DNA of 64,000 nt from Leifsonia shinshuensis (lineage in GTDB: Bacteria > Actinomycetota > Actinomycetes > Actinomycetales > Microbacteriaceae). Positions 19,412 through 28,018 of the stretch are shown here, piece after piece. The position numbers and the translations under genes are program-made. Every line of letters begins with the position of its first letter. Positions within the stretch are counted from its first letter, which is position 1. The DNA is taken from positions 620,001 to 684,000 of the forward strand of contig NZ_JACCFL010000001.1 in assembly GCF_013410375.1 (NCBI RefSeq), given 5' to 3'. The notes under the pieces were generated by a model, which was given only the letters and a program-made list of their open reading frames with translations, was not told the DNA's origin and searched no databases.

Positions 19412-19417
19412 AGCCTA
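19412..19417 (-). promoter_or_regulatory. -10 hexamer TAGGCT, leaderless start of esterase gene
   Basis: TAGGCT with a 7-base gap (GGAAACC) to GTG 19404. Confidence 0.55.
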
Positions 19418-19445
19418 AGTGGCGATACCTGCGCGTGAGCGGGGA

Positions 19446-19470
19446 ACGGCCCCCCGTAACCGGGGGCCGT
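19446..19470 (-). terminator. Hairpin ending the lacI transcript
   Basis: ACGGCCCCC pairs with GGGGGCCGT over a 7-base loop (9-bp stem). It lies directly after the duplicated lacI end and includes the first base of the duplicated stop codon. Confidence 0.65.
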
Positions 19471-19599
19471 CAGCGGGCCGGCGCGGCCGACGATTCCCGC
19501 GCGACGAATCGCACGGGCGGGGCCTCCAGCAGTTCCACGCGCTCGCCGGCGCGCATCCGCGCGAACGCGTCGAGGAGGGTGCCTGCGAGCGCGTCGCGG
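19470..19599 (-). pseudogene. Tandem duplicate of the lacI 3' end (copy A)
   Basis: Bases 19470-19599 repeat 19600-19729, the last 130 bases of the LacI gene, with about eight differences. The translation again ends ESSAAPAR and a TGA. Because 130 is not a multiple of three, and the intact gene stops at 19600, the copy is not read as part of the protein. Most differences are single substitutions, so the duplication is recent but not brand new. Confidence 0.85.
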
Positions 19600-20622
19600 T
19601 CAGCGGGCGGGCGCCGCCGACGATTCCCGCGCGACGAGTCGCACGGGCGGGGCCTCCAGCAGTTCCACGCGCTCGCCCGCGCGCATCCGGGCGAACGCGT
19701 CGAGGAGCGTGCCTGCAAGCGCATCGGCGTCGAACGTGATCGTGCTGAGCCGGGGGAGGAAGTCGGCCGCCCCCGGGTGGTCGTCGGCGCCGACCACCGA
19801 GAGGTCGGCGGGCGCGCGGAGGCCCGCGTCGGCGAGGGCCCGGATCGCGGCCATCGCCAGGCCGTCGTCCGAGGCGGCGATCGCCGTGGGGGCATGGGCG
19901 TCGTAGCGGAGGCCGTGCGCCCAGTCACGAAGGGTACGGGCGGATGCTGCGGCGTGCGTCACGTCGAGCCGGACGCCGAGCAGCTCGGCGGTCTCCCGCG
20001 CCCCGGCCAGGCGTTCCGCGGCAGCCGGGCCCGGCGTCGCCGGGGCGAGGTAGACGATGTGCTCGTGGCCGAGCGCGGCGAGATGCTCGACGGCGAGACC
20101 GCCGAACGGGCGCTGCGGGATGACCAGCGACGGCGCGTAGTCGACGGCGGTCGTGCCGTGCACGATGAGCGCGCGCACTCCGGCGAGGCGCAGCACCTCG
20201 GTGGCCTCGCCGTCGCAGCGTGCGGACTCGGCGAGCACCGCCTCCGGGCGGAGCTTCGCCCAGAGTTGTCCGGCCTCCGCGCCGGTCGTCGCCGTGTCGG
20301 CGTGCCGGAGCGCGTCGATGCCGTCGTCGACCGTGCGGGCGAGGAGCGCGTCCAGCGCCCGCGCGACGGTGGCGCCGTGGTCGGCGGCCGACGACGCGAC
20401 GAGCAGTCCCGCGACGGCCTCGCCGCTGGCGAGCGAGCGGGCGGCGGTGTTGGGCGTGTAGCCCAGCAGGCGCGCGGCCTCCAAGACCCGGTGCCGGGTG
20501 TCGTCGGACACTCGGGAGTTGGGCTTGTCGTTGAGGACGAACGACACCGTCGCGCGCGAGACGCCCGCCGCGAGCGCGACGTCGGCGCTCGTCGGTGCTT
20601 TGACGACCTGCGGCGTGAACAT
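19600..20622 (-). CDS. LacI-family transcriptional repressor
   Basis: A 340-residue regulator. The N-terminal helix-turn-helix reads TSADVALAAGVSRATVSFVLN (split; residues 11-31) with the hinge helix NTAARSLASGEA; the periplasmic-binding-protein-like effector domain follows, with IAASDDGLAMAAIRALADAG and DLSVVGADDHPGAADFLPRLSTI near the end. It faces the sugar permease and GH3 beta-glucosidase, so it most likely represses them until a beta-glucoside or its product binds. ATG 20622 has TAGACT 9 bases upstream. Its 3' end is duplicated downstream. Confidence 0.92.
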   Translation of the reverse strand: MFTPQVVKAPTSADVALAAGVSRATVSFVLNDKPNSRVSDDTRHRVLEAARLLGYTPNTAARSLASGEAVAGLLVASSAADHGATVARALDALLARTVDDGIDALRHADTATTGAEAGQLWAKLRPEAVLAESARCDGEATEVLRLAGVRALIVHGTTAVDYAPSLVIPQRPFGGLAVEHLAALGHEHIVYLAPATPGPAAAERLAGARETAELLGVRLDVTHAAASARTLRDWAHGLRYDAHAPTAIAASDDGLAMAAIRALADAGLRAPADLSVVGADDHPGAADFLPRLSTITFDADALAGTLLDAFARMRAGERVELLEAPPVRLVARESSAAPAR

Positions 20623-20655
20623 GGTGTGCTCAGTCTAGGTCTCCGCCATGGATTC

Positions 20656-20672
20656 GATTACGCGCGTTAGCA
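20656..20672. promoter_or_regulatory. Putative LacI operator O1
   Basis: GATTACGCGCGTTAGCA contains the near-palindrome T-T-ACGCGCGT-T-A. The same word recurs as O2 at a distance of 59 bases, one copy near lacI and one near the permease gene. Confidence 0.55.
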
Positions 20673-20687
20673 AAACCGACCAATGGC

Positions 20688-20717
20688 TTGTATTCGGGAA
20701 GACGGGTGGCGTATGGT
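20688..20717 (+). promoter_or_regulatory. Candidate promoter of the permease-glucosidase operon
   Basis: TTGTAT (20688-20693) and TATGGT (20712-20717) with an 18-base spacer. The -10 element touches operator O2, as expected for repression. Confidence 0.45.
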
Positions 20718-20731
20718 TACGCGTGTTAGCA
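20715..20731. promoter_or_regulatory. Putative LacI operator O2
   Basis: GGTTACGCGTGTTAGCA, sharing TTACGCG(C/T)GTTAGCA with O1 in the same orientation. It lies 35 bases before the permease start codon. Confidence 0.55.
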
Positions 20732-20765
20732 CGCAACGTCGCCTGCTCTGAAAGGACAATCCCCC

Positions 20766-22160
20766 GTGACAACGCCGTCTGATGACTTCCCCGAGGGCCC
20801 CCGGCCCGTCCAGCCCACGCTCCCCCCGAACCTCTCCGGCGCCCCCGACAGCGTCGCGCTCGGCTCGACCCTGACCACCGCCGACTCGGCGTTCTCGGCC
20901 GCCCCGACCTCCGCCGTCTCGGCCCAGTCGCCGCAGAAGGTGAAGGTGCGCGGCAAGCTGCTGAAGCTGATGCTCTGGATGGCGCTGGCCAACATCGCAG
21001 TGTTCGGCATCTGGGGAGCGGTTCCCGGCCTGCTGCTGCCGACGCAGATCACGAACATCGTCGGCAAGGACGCGAGTGTGGGAGCGTTCGGCCTCATCGC
21101 CACGATCGGTGCGTTCGCGGCGATGGTCGCGCAGCCGATCGCGGGTCTGGTCTCGGACCGCACGCGCAGCCGGTTCGGCCGTCGCGCTCCCTGGATGGTC
21201 GCCGGCGGTCTCCTCGGTGGACTCTCACTCATCTTCATGGGCGCCTCGAACGGCATCGTCCAACTCGGCATCGCCTGGGTCATGGTCCAGGTCTGCTACA
21301 ACTTCGCGCAGGGCCCGCTGTCGGCGATCCTTCCCGACCGGGTCCCGAGCGGAGCGCGCGGCACCTTCTCGTCGCTGTCCGGCCTCGGTCTCATGGTCGG
21401 TGCGCTCGGCGGCAGCATCGCGGGTGCGATGTTCCTCACGAACGTCTCGACCGGCTACCTCGTCTTCGCAGGCTTCGCGCTGATCGTGCTCGTGCTCTTC
21501 GTCGTGTTCAACCCGGACCGCTCGAACAAGGGCGAGCCGAAGCCCCCGTTCAGCCTGGGCGCCTTCCTGCGGACCTTCTGGGTCAACCCCGTCAAGCACC
21601 CGGACTTCTTCTGGGGCTTCACCGGCCGCCTGCTGCTCTACGCGGGCTACTTCATGGTCACCGGCTACCAGCTCTTCATCCTCCGCGACTACGTCGGTCT
21701 CGGTGCCAAGGCCGGAGCCTTCGTCCCGCTGCTCAGCCTGATCAGCATGGCCGGCACGATCATCACCACCCTCATCGGTGGTCCGCTGTCCGACAAGCTC
21801 GGCCGCCGGAAGGTCGTCGTCATCGTCGCCGGCTCGGTGATGGCGCTGTCGATGCTGTTCCCGCTGATCCTGCCGTCGCTCGTAGGCATGATGCTGTTCT
21901 CCTTCGTCGCCGGCCTCGGCTTCGGCGCCTTCCAGGCCGTCGACACGGCGCTCATGAGCGAGGTGCTGCCGTCCAAGGACGACTTCGCCAAGGACCTGGG
22001 CGTGCTCAACATCGCCGCCACGCTGCCGCAGACGCTCGCCCCCGGTATCGCGAGCATCGTCATCCTCACTCTCGGCGGCTACGCCGCCCTGTTCCCGATC
22101 GGCATCGTGATCGCGCTCCTCGGCGCGTTCGCGGTCCTCCCGATCAAGTCCGTCCGCTAG
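20766..22160 (+). CDS. MFS sugar permease
   Basis: A 464-residue transporter with a hydrophilic N-terminus of about 65 residues and 12 membrane helices. Motif A-like loops are GLVSDRTRSRFGRRAPWMV in the first half and GGPLSDKLGRRKVVV in the second. The first, with RSRFGRR, recalls SUT/GPH-like disaccharide transporters. Location between the LacI regulator and a beta-glucosidase suggests uptake of a beta-linked oligosaccharide such as cellobiose or gentiobiose. It starts with GTG 20766 after AAAGGA, and is followed after 13 bases by the glucosidase gene, in one transcript. Confidence 0.88.
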   Translation: MTTPSDDFPEGPRPVQPTLPPNLSGAPDSVALGSTLTTADSAFSAAPTSAVSAQSPQKVKVRGKLLKLMLWMALANIAVFGIWGAVPGLLLPTQITNIVGKDASVGAFGLIATIGAFAAMVAQPIAGLVSDRTRSRFGRRAPWMVAGGLLGGLSLIFMGASNGIVQLGIAWVMVQVCYNFAQGPLSAILPDRVPSGARGTFSSLSGLGLMVGALGGSIAGAMFLTNVSTGYLVFAGFALIVLVLFVVFNPDRSNKGEPKPPFSLGAFLRTFWVNPVKHPDFFWGFTGRLLLYAGYFMVTGYQLFILRDYVGLGAKAGAFVPLLSLISMAGTIITTLIGGPLSDKLGRRKVVVIVAGSVMALSMLFPLILPSLVGMMLFSFVAGLGFGAFQAVDTALMSEVLPSKDDFAKDLGVLNIAATLPQTLAPGIASIVILTLGGYAALFPIGIVIALLGAFAVLPIKSVR

Positions 22161-22173
22161 GAGCACCACCGTC

Positions 22174-24639
22174 ATGACCGACACCACCACCGCCACCGAC
22201 GTCGCCGACGAGTTCCTCGACGGCCTGCTCGGCTCCCTCTCCCTGGAGCAGAAGGTGCGCCTCCTCACCGGAGCGTCCTTCTGGACCCTGCACGACGAGC
22301 CCCAGATCGGGCTGGAGACCATCGTGGTCTCCGACGGCCCGGCCGGCGTCCGCGGACAGCTGTGGGACGAGCGCGACTCGTCCGCCAGCCTGCCGTCGCC
22401 GACCTCCCTCGCCGCGTCGTGGGACGTCGAGCGGGTGCACCGGCTCGGCCGGCTGATCGCGGCCGAGGCGCGCCGCAAGGGCGTCGGCGTCGCGCTCGGC
22501 CCGACCGTCAACATCCAGCGCTCGCCGCGCGGCGGCCGCCACTTCGAGGCGTACAGCGAGGACCCGTGGCTCTCCGGCGTCGTCGGCACCGCCTTCGTGA
22601 AGGGCGTCCAGTCCTGCGGTGTGGGCGCCACGCCGAAGCACTACGTGGCGAACGACAGCGAGACCGACCGCATGACGGTCGACGTCCAGGTGGACGAGCG
22701 GACCCTGCGCGAGGTGTACCTCGCCCCGTTCGAGCGCATGGTGGTGGAGGGCGGCGCCTGGCTGGTGATGTCCTCCTACAACTCGGTCAACGGTGTGACG
22801 ATGACCGAGAACGACCTGCTGCGCTCGCCGCTCAAGGAGGAGTGGGGCTTCGACGGCGTCGTGGTCTCCGACTGGATGGGCGTCCGCGACACCGTCGCCG
22901 CCGGCAGCTCCGCGCAGGATCTCGCGATGCCCGGCCCGGACGGCGTCTGGGGCGACGCGCTGGTGGAGGCCGTCCAGGCCGGCCAGGTGGACGAGGCCGC
23001 CATCGACGAGAAGGTCCGCCGCATCCTCCGCCTGGCGGGCCGCCTCGGCGCGCTGGAGGGTGTGGAGGCCGCGACTCCGCTCGCCGAGCCCTGGCCGCAG
23101 GAGCGCATCGACGCCCTGCTGCGGGAGGCCGCGGCCGACGGGATGGTGCTGGTCCGCAACGAGGGTCTGCTGCCGCTCGACCCCGCAGCCGCTCCGACGA
23201 TCGCGCTGCTGGGCGAGCACGCCCGCATCGCCCGCACGCAGGGCGGCGGCTCGGCGACGGTCTTCCCGGACCACGTGGTCACCCCGTTCGACGGGCTCGT
23301 GGAGGCCTACGGCGCCGAGCGCGTCCGTTACGCGGCCGGCGTGAAGTCGTCCGAGTCGGTCCTCCCCATCGACGGGCGCGTCGCGACGGACCCGGTCACC
23401 GGGGAGCCCGGCGTGCACGTCCGCTTTCTCGCGGAGGACGGCGCCGTGCTGCTCGACGAGCACCGCGCCTCCGGCAAGCTGGTCTGGCTGGGCGACCCGA
23501 TCCTCGGCGAGACCGCCGTGGTGGAGGCCACCGCCGAGTTCACCGCGCCGGCGGACGGCGAGTACTCGGTCGGCTTCGCGGGCCTCGGGCTGTTCCGCTT
23601 CGAGGTGGACGGCGAGCTGAAGAGCGACGGCCTGTTCTTCCCGGAGGGCACCGACCCGTTCATGGCGTTCCTCAACCCGCCGAAGCAGTCGTTCCCCGTC
23701 GACCTGAAGGCCGGCCAGAGCGTCTCGCTGCGGCTGGAGCACCGCCCGCAGCAGCAGGCGGGCCTCGCGGCCGTCATGTTCACCTTCGGCTACGAGGAGC
23801 CCTTCGCCGACCCGGAGGCCGAGCTGGCCCGCGCGGTCGAGCTGGCCGCCGCGTCCGATGTCGCCGTGGTGGTGGTCGGGACGACCGAGACGCTGGAGTC
23901 GGAAGGCTTCGACCGCACCGGCCTGCGCCTCCCCGACGGCCAGGACGAGCTCGTCCGCCGGGTCCTCGCGGTCAACCCGCGCACCGTCGTGGTCGTGAAC
24001 TCCGGCGGCCCGGTCATCCTCCCCTGGCTGGAGGAGGCGCCGGCCGTGCTGCTCACCTGGTTCCCCGGCCAGGAGACCGGCGGGGCGCTCGCCGACGTGC
24101 TCTCCGGCGCCCGCGAGCCCGGCGGCCGCATCCCGACCACCTGGGCGGCGGACGAGGAGGACGTGCCGGTCTGGCAGGTCGAGCCGATCGACGGGAAGCT
24201 GTTCTACGACGAGAAGCTGAACGTCGGCTACCGCGAGTGGCTGCGCCGCGCGGCCCTCGGCGGCCCGGCCCCGGCCATCCCGTTCGGCCACGGCCTCGGC
24301 TACACCGAGTGGGAGCTCGGCGAGTCCACCCTCGACGGCCGCACCGTCAGCGTCCCGGTCACGAACGTCGGCGACCGAGCGGGCAAGCAGGTCGTGCAGG
24401 TCTACCTGTCGCGCGTCTCGGAGTCCGACATCGAGCGCCCCGTGCTCTGGCTGGCCGGCTACGCCCTCATCCGCGCGGAGGCGGGCGAGGCCGCGGTCGC
24501 GACCGTGGAGCTGGAAGCGCGCTCGCTGCAGTACTGGTCGGTCGACGACCACGCCTGGCGCACCGAGCCCGGCGAATACGCGGTCCAGGTCGGCACGTCG
24601 GTCGCCACCCTCGGGGAGCCCATCCGGTTCACCGTGTGA
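22174..24639 (+). CDS. Beta-glucosidase, glycoside hydrolase family 3
   Basis: An 821-residue cytoplasmic enzyme (no signal peptide). The GH3 N-terminal barrel shows VSDGPAGVRG, KHYVANDSETDR and the nucleophile segment VVVSDWMGVRDT with D233. The GH3 C-terminal domain resumes at VVVVGTTETLESEGFDR and ends IPFGHGLGYTEW, with a PA14-like insertion between (about residues 395-540) and a fibronectin III-like C-terminus. PA14-bearing GH3 enzymes usually cleave cellobiose, gentiobiose or aryl glucosides. It follows the permease gene, and a strong hairpin terminator follows it. The three-gene unit (regulator, importer, hydrolase) is complete for intracellular disaccharide use. Confidence 0.95.
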   Translation: MTDTTTATDVADEFLDGLLGSLSLEQKVRLLTGASFWTLHDEPQIGLETIVVSDGPAGVRGQLWDERDSSASLPSPTSLAASWDVERVHRLGRLIAAEARRKGVGVALGPTVNIQRSPRGGRHFEAYSEDPWLSGVVGTAFVKGVQSCGVGATPKHYVANDSETDRMTVDVQVDERTLREVYLAPFERMVVEGGAWLVMSSYNSVNGVTMTENDLLRSPLKEEWGFDGVVVSDWMGVRDTVAAGSSAQDLAMPGPDGVWGDALVEAVQAGQVDEAAIDEKVRRILRLAGRLGALEGVEAATPLAEPWPQERIDALLREAAADGMVLVRNEGLLPLDPAAAPTIALLGEHARIARTQGGGSATVFPDHVVTPFDGLVEAYGAERVRYAAGVKSSESVLPIDGRVATDPVTGEPGVHVRFLAEDGAVLLDEHRASGKLVWLGDPILGETAVVEATAEFTAPADGEYSVGFAGLGLFRFEVDGELKSDGLFFPEGTDPFMAFLNPPKQSFPVDLKAGQSVSLRLEHRPQQQAGLAAVMFTFGYEEPFADPEAELARAVELAAASDVAVVVVGTTETLESEGFDRTGLRLPDGQDELVRRVLAVNPRTVVVVNSGGPVILPWLEEAPAVLLTWFPGQETGGALADVLSGAREPGGRIPTTWAADEEDVPVWQVEPIDGKLFYDEKLNVGYREWLRRAALGGPAPAIPFGHGLGYTEWELGESTLDGRTVSVPVTNVGDRAGKQVVQVYLSRVSESDIERPVLWLAGYALIRAEAGEAAVATVELEARSLQYWSVDDHAWRTEPGEYAVQVGTSVATLGEPIRFTV

Positions 24640-24676
24640 CCCCGGGCGGCCGCGCGCGCCGCCCGTTGCAAGACCC

Positions 24677-24710
24677 GCCCCCTCGGCCGTGACCTTCCGG
24701 CCGAGGGGGC
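24677..24710 (+). terminator. Terminator of the beta-glucosidase operon
   Basis: A 13-bp perfect stem (24677-24689 with 24698-24710) with an 8-base loop, 37 bases after the stop. Confidence 0.8.
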
Positions 24711-24793
24711 GCACCATTCTCCGGGCGTTCTCGTGGGCAGCCTGTCGCGTCCGTCGGTGGACGCGAGTAGCGTCTGGGCCAAAGGGGGACGAC

Positions 24794-25345
24794 ATGACCA
24801 CACTCCATGGCCGCGAGGGCTCGGCGCTGCTCGTGATCGACGTTCAGAACGGTGTGATCGGCGGCGCGTACCGCCGGGACGAGGTGGTGCGGAACATCGC
24901 CGGGCTCGTCGAGCGGGCGCGCTCCGAGGGCGTTCCTGTCGTGTGGATCCAGCACTCCGACGAGAACGTCGAGTACGGCAGCGAGGCCTGGGAGTACGTG
25001 CCGGAGCTGAGCAGGGACGACGCCGAGGCGCTGGTCCCCAAGCACTACGCCGACGCGTTCGAGGACACGCGGCTGGAGGAGGTGCTCGCCGCGGCGGGCG
25101 TCGGACGGCTCGTGGTGACCGGGTCGCAGACCGACGAGTGCATCCGGTCCACCATCCACGGCGGCCTCACCCGCGGCTACGACGTGACGCTGGTCGGCGA
25201 CGCCCACACCACGGAGGACCTGAGCGAGTGGGGTGCGCCGACACCGGACCTCGTCATCGCGCACACCAACCTCTACTGGGGCAACCACCGGGCGCCTGGG
25301 CGCACGGCGGAGGTCGTCGGGAGCGAGGACGTCGTCTTCGGCTGA
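24794..25345 (+). CDS. Cysteine hydrolase, isochorismatase-like
   Basis: A 183-residue enzyme of the isochorismatase superfamily, of standard length. The triad is D16 (LLVIDVQNGV), K83 (VPKHYADAF) and C116 (GSQTDECIRSTIHGGL). Its sequence is only distantly related to the other cysteine hydrolase at 13991-14731. Substrate unknown. ATG 24794 is preceded by AAAGGGGGA. It converges with the hypothetical gene at 25366. Confidence 0.88.
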   Translation: MTTLHGREGSALLVIDVQNGVIGGAYRRDEVVRNIAGLVERARSEGVPVVWIQHSDENVEYGSEAWEYVPELSRDDAEALVPKHYADAFEDTRLEEVLAAAGVGRLVVTGSQTDECIRSTIHGGLTRGYDVTLVGDAHTTEDLSEWGAPTPDLVIAHTNLYWGNHRAPGRTAEVVGSEDVVFG

Positions 25346-25377
25346 CCGGCACCGACCGACCGACGTCAGGGTGCCGG
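25346..25377. terminator. Hairpin between converging genes
   Basis: CCGGCACC (25346-25353) pairs with GGTGCCGG (25370-25377), 8 bp, 16-base loop. It overlaps the last codons of the minus-strand gene. Confidence 0.5.
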
Positions 25378-25845
25378 CGCCAGCCCGGAGACCGCGACCA
25401 CCTCGAGCGCGACCCGTGTGATCCCGTCCTCGGTGCGCTCCAGCCGGATCGGCATGCCGGGGAGGTCGACGGCGAACCAGAACACCAGCATGGCGTCGCC
25501 GCGCCGCACCGTGTAGCGCAGGCAGGACCGCGTCCCGAGCGGGCCCTCCAGCTTCACGCGGTCGATGGTGGTGGCGTCGGCGGGGAAGGCGGCGTGCTCC
25601 TGGAGCTCGAGCCATGTCGACCGCTCGCGCTCGACCGGGCCGGCAGGCTTCCCGCTCTCGTCGAGCGGGGTGTCCTCGATCCAGGCGCCCTCCTCGTCGT
25701 CCTCCGCGAACCGGATGGCGGTCAACCCCTCGGGGTGACGCACGACCGACACCCGGCCGGCCGGGCAGCCCCGCCGGATCTCCGCGGCAGTGAACGGCGT
25801 CGGTGCGAGCCCGGGCGCGAGCACGTGCGGGTCGGCGTCGGTCAT
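25366..25845 (-). CDS. Hypothetical protein, 159 aa
   Basis: I do not recognise a family. The protein is soluble, acidic in the middle (FAEDDEEGAWIEDTPLDESG) and has a beta-rich second half (RSCLRYTVRRGDAMLVFWFAVDLPGMPIRLERTEDG) that looks like a small sandwich domain. There is no signal peptide. A TAATCC hexamer 6 bases before ATG 25845 is an imperfect leaderless signal. It converges with the cysteine hydrolase and diverges from the methyltransferase gene. Confidence 0.6.
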   Translation of the reverse strand: MTDADPHVLAPGLAPTPFTAAEIRRGCPAGRVSVVRHPEGLTAIRFAEDDEEGAWIEDTPLDESGKPAGPVERERSTWLELQEHAAFPADATTIDRVKLEGPLGTRSCLRYTVRRGDAMLVFWFAVDLPGMPIRLERTEDGITRVALEVVAVSGLAPAP

Positions 25846-25908
25846 GCGTCAGGATTACCACACCGGCCGCGCCGCACCCCGGCACCCCGGTTCTGGTTGA
25901 CTGGCAGG

Positions 25909-27024
25909 GTGTTCCCCTACGAGCGGCTGCGGCGGCGCCCCGACGTCGAGGCGTCCAACCTGTTCGCCTCCGACGCGGCCGACCGGTTGCTCGCCGACCT
26001 CGCCGGCGACGACGTCCTCGAGGACGGCCTGGTGGTCATCGGGGACGCGTACGGCGCGCTCACCCTCGCCGCGGCCGCCCGCGGCGCGCGCGGCATCCGG
26101 GTGCACCAGGACCCGCTGACCGCCGAGCGCGCGCTCGACGCCAACGCGGATGACCTCGGGCTCGGCGGGACCTACGAGCACCGGCCGCTCGATGCCTCCC
26201 TCGTCGCCGGAGCCCGTACGGTCCTGCTGCGGCTGCCCCGGAACCTGGAGGCGCTGGCCGAGATCGCCGCGCTCACCGCCGAGCACGCCGACCCCCGCGT
26301 CGTCGTCCACGCGGGCGGGATGCTCAAGCACATGACCCCGGCGATGAACGGTGTGCTGGGCGAGGTCTTCGGCGACGTCCGGGCCTCCCTCGCCCGGCAG
26401 AAGGCGCGCGTGCTCACGGCGCGCGTCCCGGAGCCCGCCGCGGCGACGGCGCTGGACCGCTGGCCGGACCGCGCCTTCGACGCGGAGACCGGGCTCCACG
26501 TCTGCGCCTACGGCGCGGCCTTCGCCGGGGCGACGGTCGACATCGGCACCCGGCTCCTGCTGTCGGTGCTCGGCGACGCGATGCCGGAGGCGGCCACGGC
26601 GATCGACCTCGGCTGCGGCACCGGTGTGCTGGCCGCGGCACTCGCGACCGCGCGGCCGGGCCTCCGCGTGATCGCGACCGACCAGTCGGCGGCGGCCGTC
26701 GCGTCGGCGCGCGCGACGGCGTCGGCCAACGGTGTCGCCGACCGGGTGACGGTCGTGCGCGACGACGGCCTGGCCGCCCAGCCCGACGGCTCGGCGGAGC
26801 TCATCGTGCTCAACCCGCCGTTCCACATCGGCGGCGCGGTGCACACCGGCATCGCGCACCGGATGTTCGCGGACGCCGGCCGTGTGCTGGCTCCCGGCGG
26901 AGAGCTCTGGACCGTCTGGAATTCGCACCTCGGCTACCGCCCAGCGCTGGAGCGCGCGGTCGGGCCGACCCGACAGGTCGCCCGCAACCCGAAGTTCACC
27001 GTCACCGCGTCGCAGCGCCGCTGA
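25909..27024 (+). CDS. RsmC/RlmG-like SAM-dependent methyltransferase
   Basis: A 371-residue protein with two tandem Rossmann-like halves. The N-terminal half lacks a SAM motif (GDAYGALTLAAAARGARG is a degenerate copy). The C-terminal half is catalytic: AIDLGCGTGVLAAALA (motif I) and LIVLNPPFHIGG, the NPPF signature of N2-guanine methyltransferases acting on 16S or 23S rRNA. This duplicated-domain layout is that of RsmC/RlmG. GTG 25909 is used here; TTGACT lies 6 bases before it, but an in-frame TTG at 25897 is possible. A 9-bp hairpin follows the stop. Confidence 0.82.
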   Translation: MFPYERLRRRPDVEASNLFASDAADRLLADLAGDDVLEDGLVVIGDAYGALTLAAAARGARGIRVHQDPLTAERALDANADDLGLGGTYEHRPLDASLVAGARTVLLRLPRNLEALAEIAALTAEHADPRVVVHAGGMLKHMTPAMNGVLGEVFGDVRASLARQKARVLTARVPEPAAATALDRWPDRAFDAETGLHVCAYGAAFAGATVDIGTRLLLSVLGDAMPEAATAIDLGCGTGVLAAALATARPGLRVIATDQSAAAVASARATASANGVADRVTVVRDDGLAAQPDGSAELIVLNPPFHIGGAVHTGIAHRMFADAGRVLAPGGELWTVWNSHLGYRPALERAVGPTRQVARNPKFTVTASQRR

Positions 27025-27026
27025 CC

Positions 27027-27049
27027 CGCGGGGCCACGCGGGCCCCGCG
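27027..27049 (+). terminator. Hairpin after the methyltransferase gene
   Basis: CGCGGGGCC pairs with GGCCCCGCG over a 5-base loop, 2 bases after the stop codon. No T-tract. Confidence 0.5.
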
Positions 27050-27186
27050 CGCCGGCCTGTGCGCCCGCCTGTGCCCGCCTGGGCGCCCGCTATGGGACGC
27101 TTCCGGGCTTCTCACGCGGGCCGCGCTGGTCGCAGCCCAGCCATAGCACCGCCGTCCTACCGTCGAGGCAGGAGAGGAGGACCGAC

Positions 27187-27882
27187 GTGACCTCTCTCCC
27201 GCGCCGCCCCCGCCCGCTGCGCCACGGCGGCCTGATGCGCGGCCTGTCCGGCCTTCGCGCGCTGTGGAGCCCGCCGGTGCTCGGGATGCCGGTCGTGGCT
27301 CGCGAGGTGCGGACGGCGCGGCTCCTGCTGCGGCCGTACCGGGCGACCGACGACGCCGACTGGCGTCGCATCGAGGACGACGAGGAGGTGCGCCGCGGGC
27401 TCGACAGGCCGCTGCGCACTCCCCGCCAGGCGCACGAGCACCTGCTCGCCCGCACGACGCACACCTCTCTCTCCGAGCCGGGAGACCTGCTCGTGCTGGC
27501 CGTCGAGCACGACGGCCGCGTGATCGGCGACGTCTCGCTGCACCTGCGTACGGTCGCCGCGGAGACGCGGGTCGTGGAGATCGGCTGGTTGCAGCTGACC
27601 TCAGAGGGAGGCCGCGGCTACGCGACGGAAGCCGCTCGCGCGATGCTCGACCTGGCCTTCGGCGAGGTGGGCGCGTGCCTGGTGACGGCGGTGGTGGACC
27701 GCTCCAACCTGTCTTCGGCGCGACTGGCGCTCCGGTTGGGCTTCCGCCTCGCGGGAGCGACCGCGCAGCGCGCGACCTTCGTGCTGGCGGAGGCGGACGA
27801 CGCCGCGCTGCGAGCGGCCCAGCCGGCGTGCGGGTCTGCGGATACGCCGCCGTTCGGGACGAAAAGTGTCGATAATCTCTGA
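27187..27882 (+). CDS. GNAT N-acetyltransferase (RimJ/RimL type)
   Basis: A 231-residue protein with an N-terminal extension of about 40 residues and a GNAT domain. The domain opens TARLLLRPYRATDDADWRRI, and the acetyl-CoA loop lies in EGGRGYATEAARAMLDLAF (Q/RxxGxG/A-like). The later VVDRSNLSSARLALRLGFRL is the RimJ/RimL ending, where N(x)SxxxxxxxGF binds the cofactor tail. Relatives acetylate protein N-termini, antibiotics or polyamines; the substrate is unknown. GTG 27187 follows GGAGAGGAGG. Confidence 0.82.
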   Translation: MTSLPRRPRPLRHGGLMRGLSGLRALWSPPVLGMPVVAREVRTARLLLRPYRATDDADWRRIEDDEEVRRGLDRPLRTPRQAHEHLLARTTHTSLSEPGDLLVLAVEHDGRVIGDVSLHLRTVAAETRVVEIGWLQLTSEGGRGYATEAARAMLDLAFGEVGACLVTAVVDRSNLSSARLALRLGFRLAGATAQRATFVLAEADDAALRAAQPACGSADTPPFGTKSVDNL

Positions 27883-27952
27883 GTAGACCCTCAACTACCT
27901 CGGTTTCCGTTTGTTTCGAGCACATTAACGACCGATTCCGTGGCGAAAAAGC

Positions 27953-27981
27953 TTGTCCTCGGGTCCCGGAATTGCTAACGT
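27953..27981 (+). promoter_or_regulatory. Promoter of the APC permease gene
   Basis: TTGTCC (27953-27958), 17-base spacer, TAACGT (27976-27981). The leader is about 30 bases long and ends in AGGGAGAGCA before ATG 28019. The region around it is A+T-rich for this genome. Confidence 0.65.
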
Positions 27982-28018
27982 CCCCCTGTCGCATACGCGA
28001 CCCTAGCCAGGGAGAGCA

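Noticed and set aside
19470..19928. Reading the duplicated lacI end as a separate small gene or as a frameshifted longer LacI
   Set aside because: The intact LacI ends at 19600 with its normal C-terminus; the copy has no start, and the frame across the junction is out of phase.
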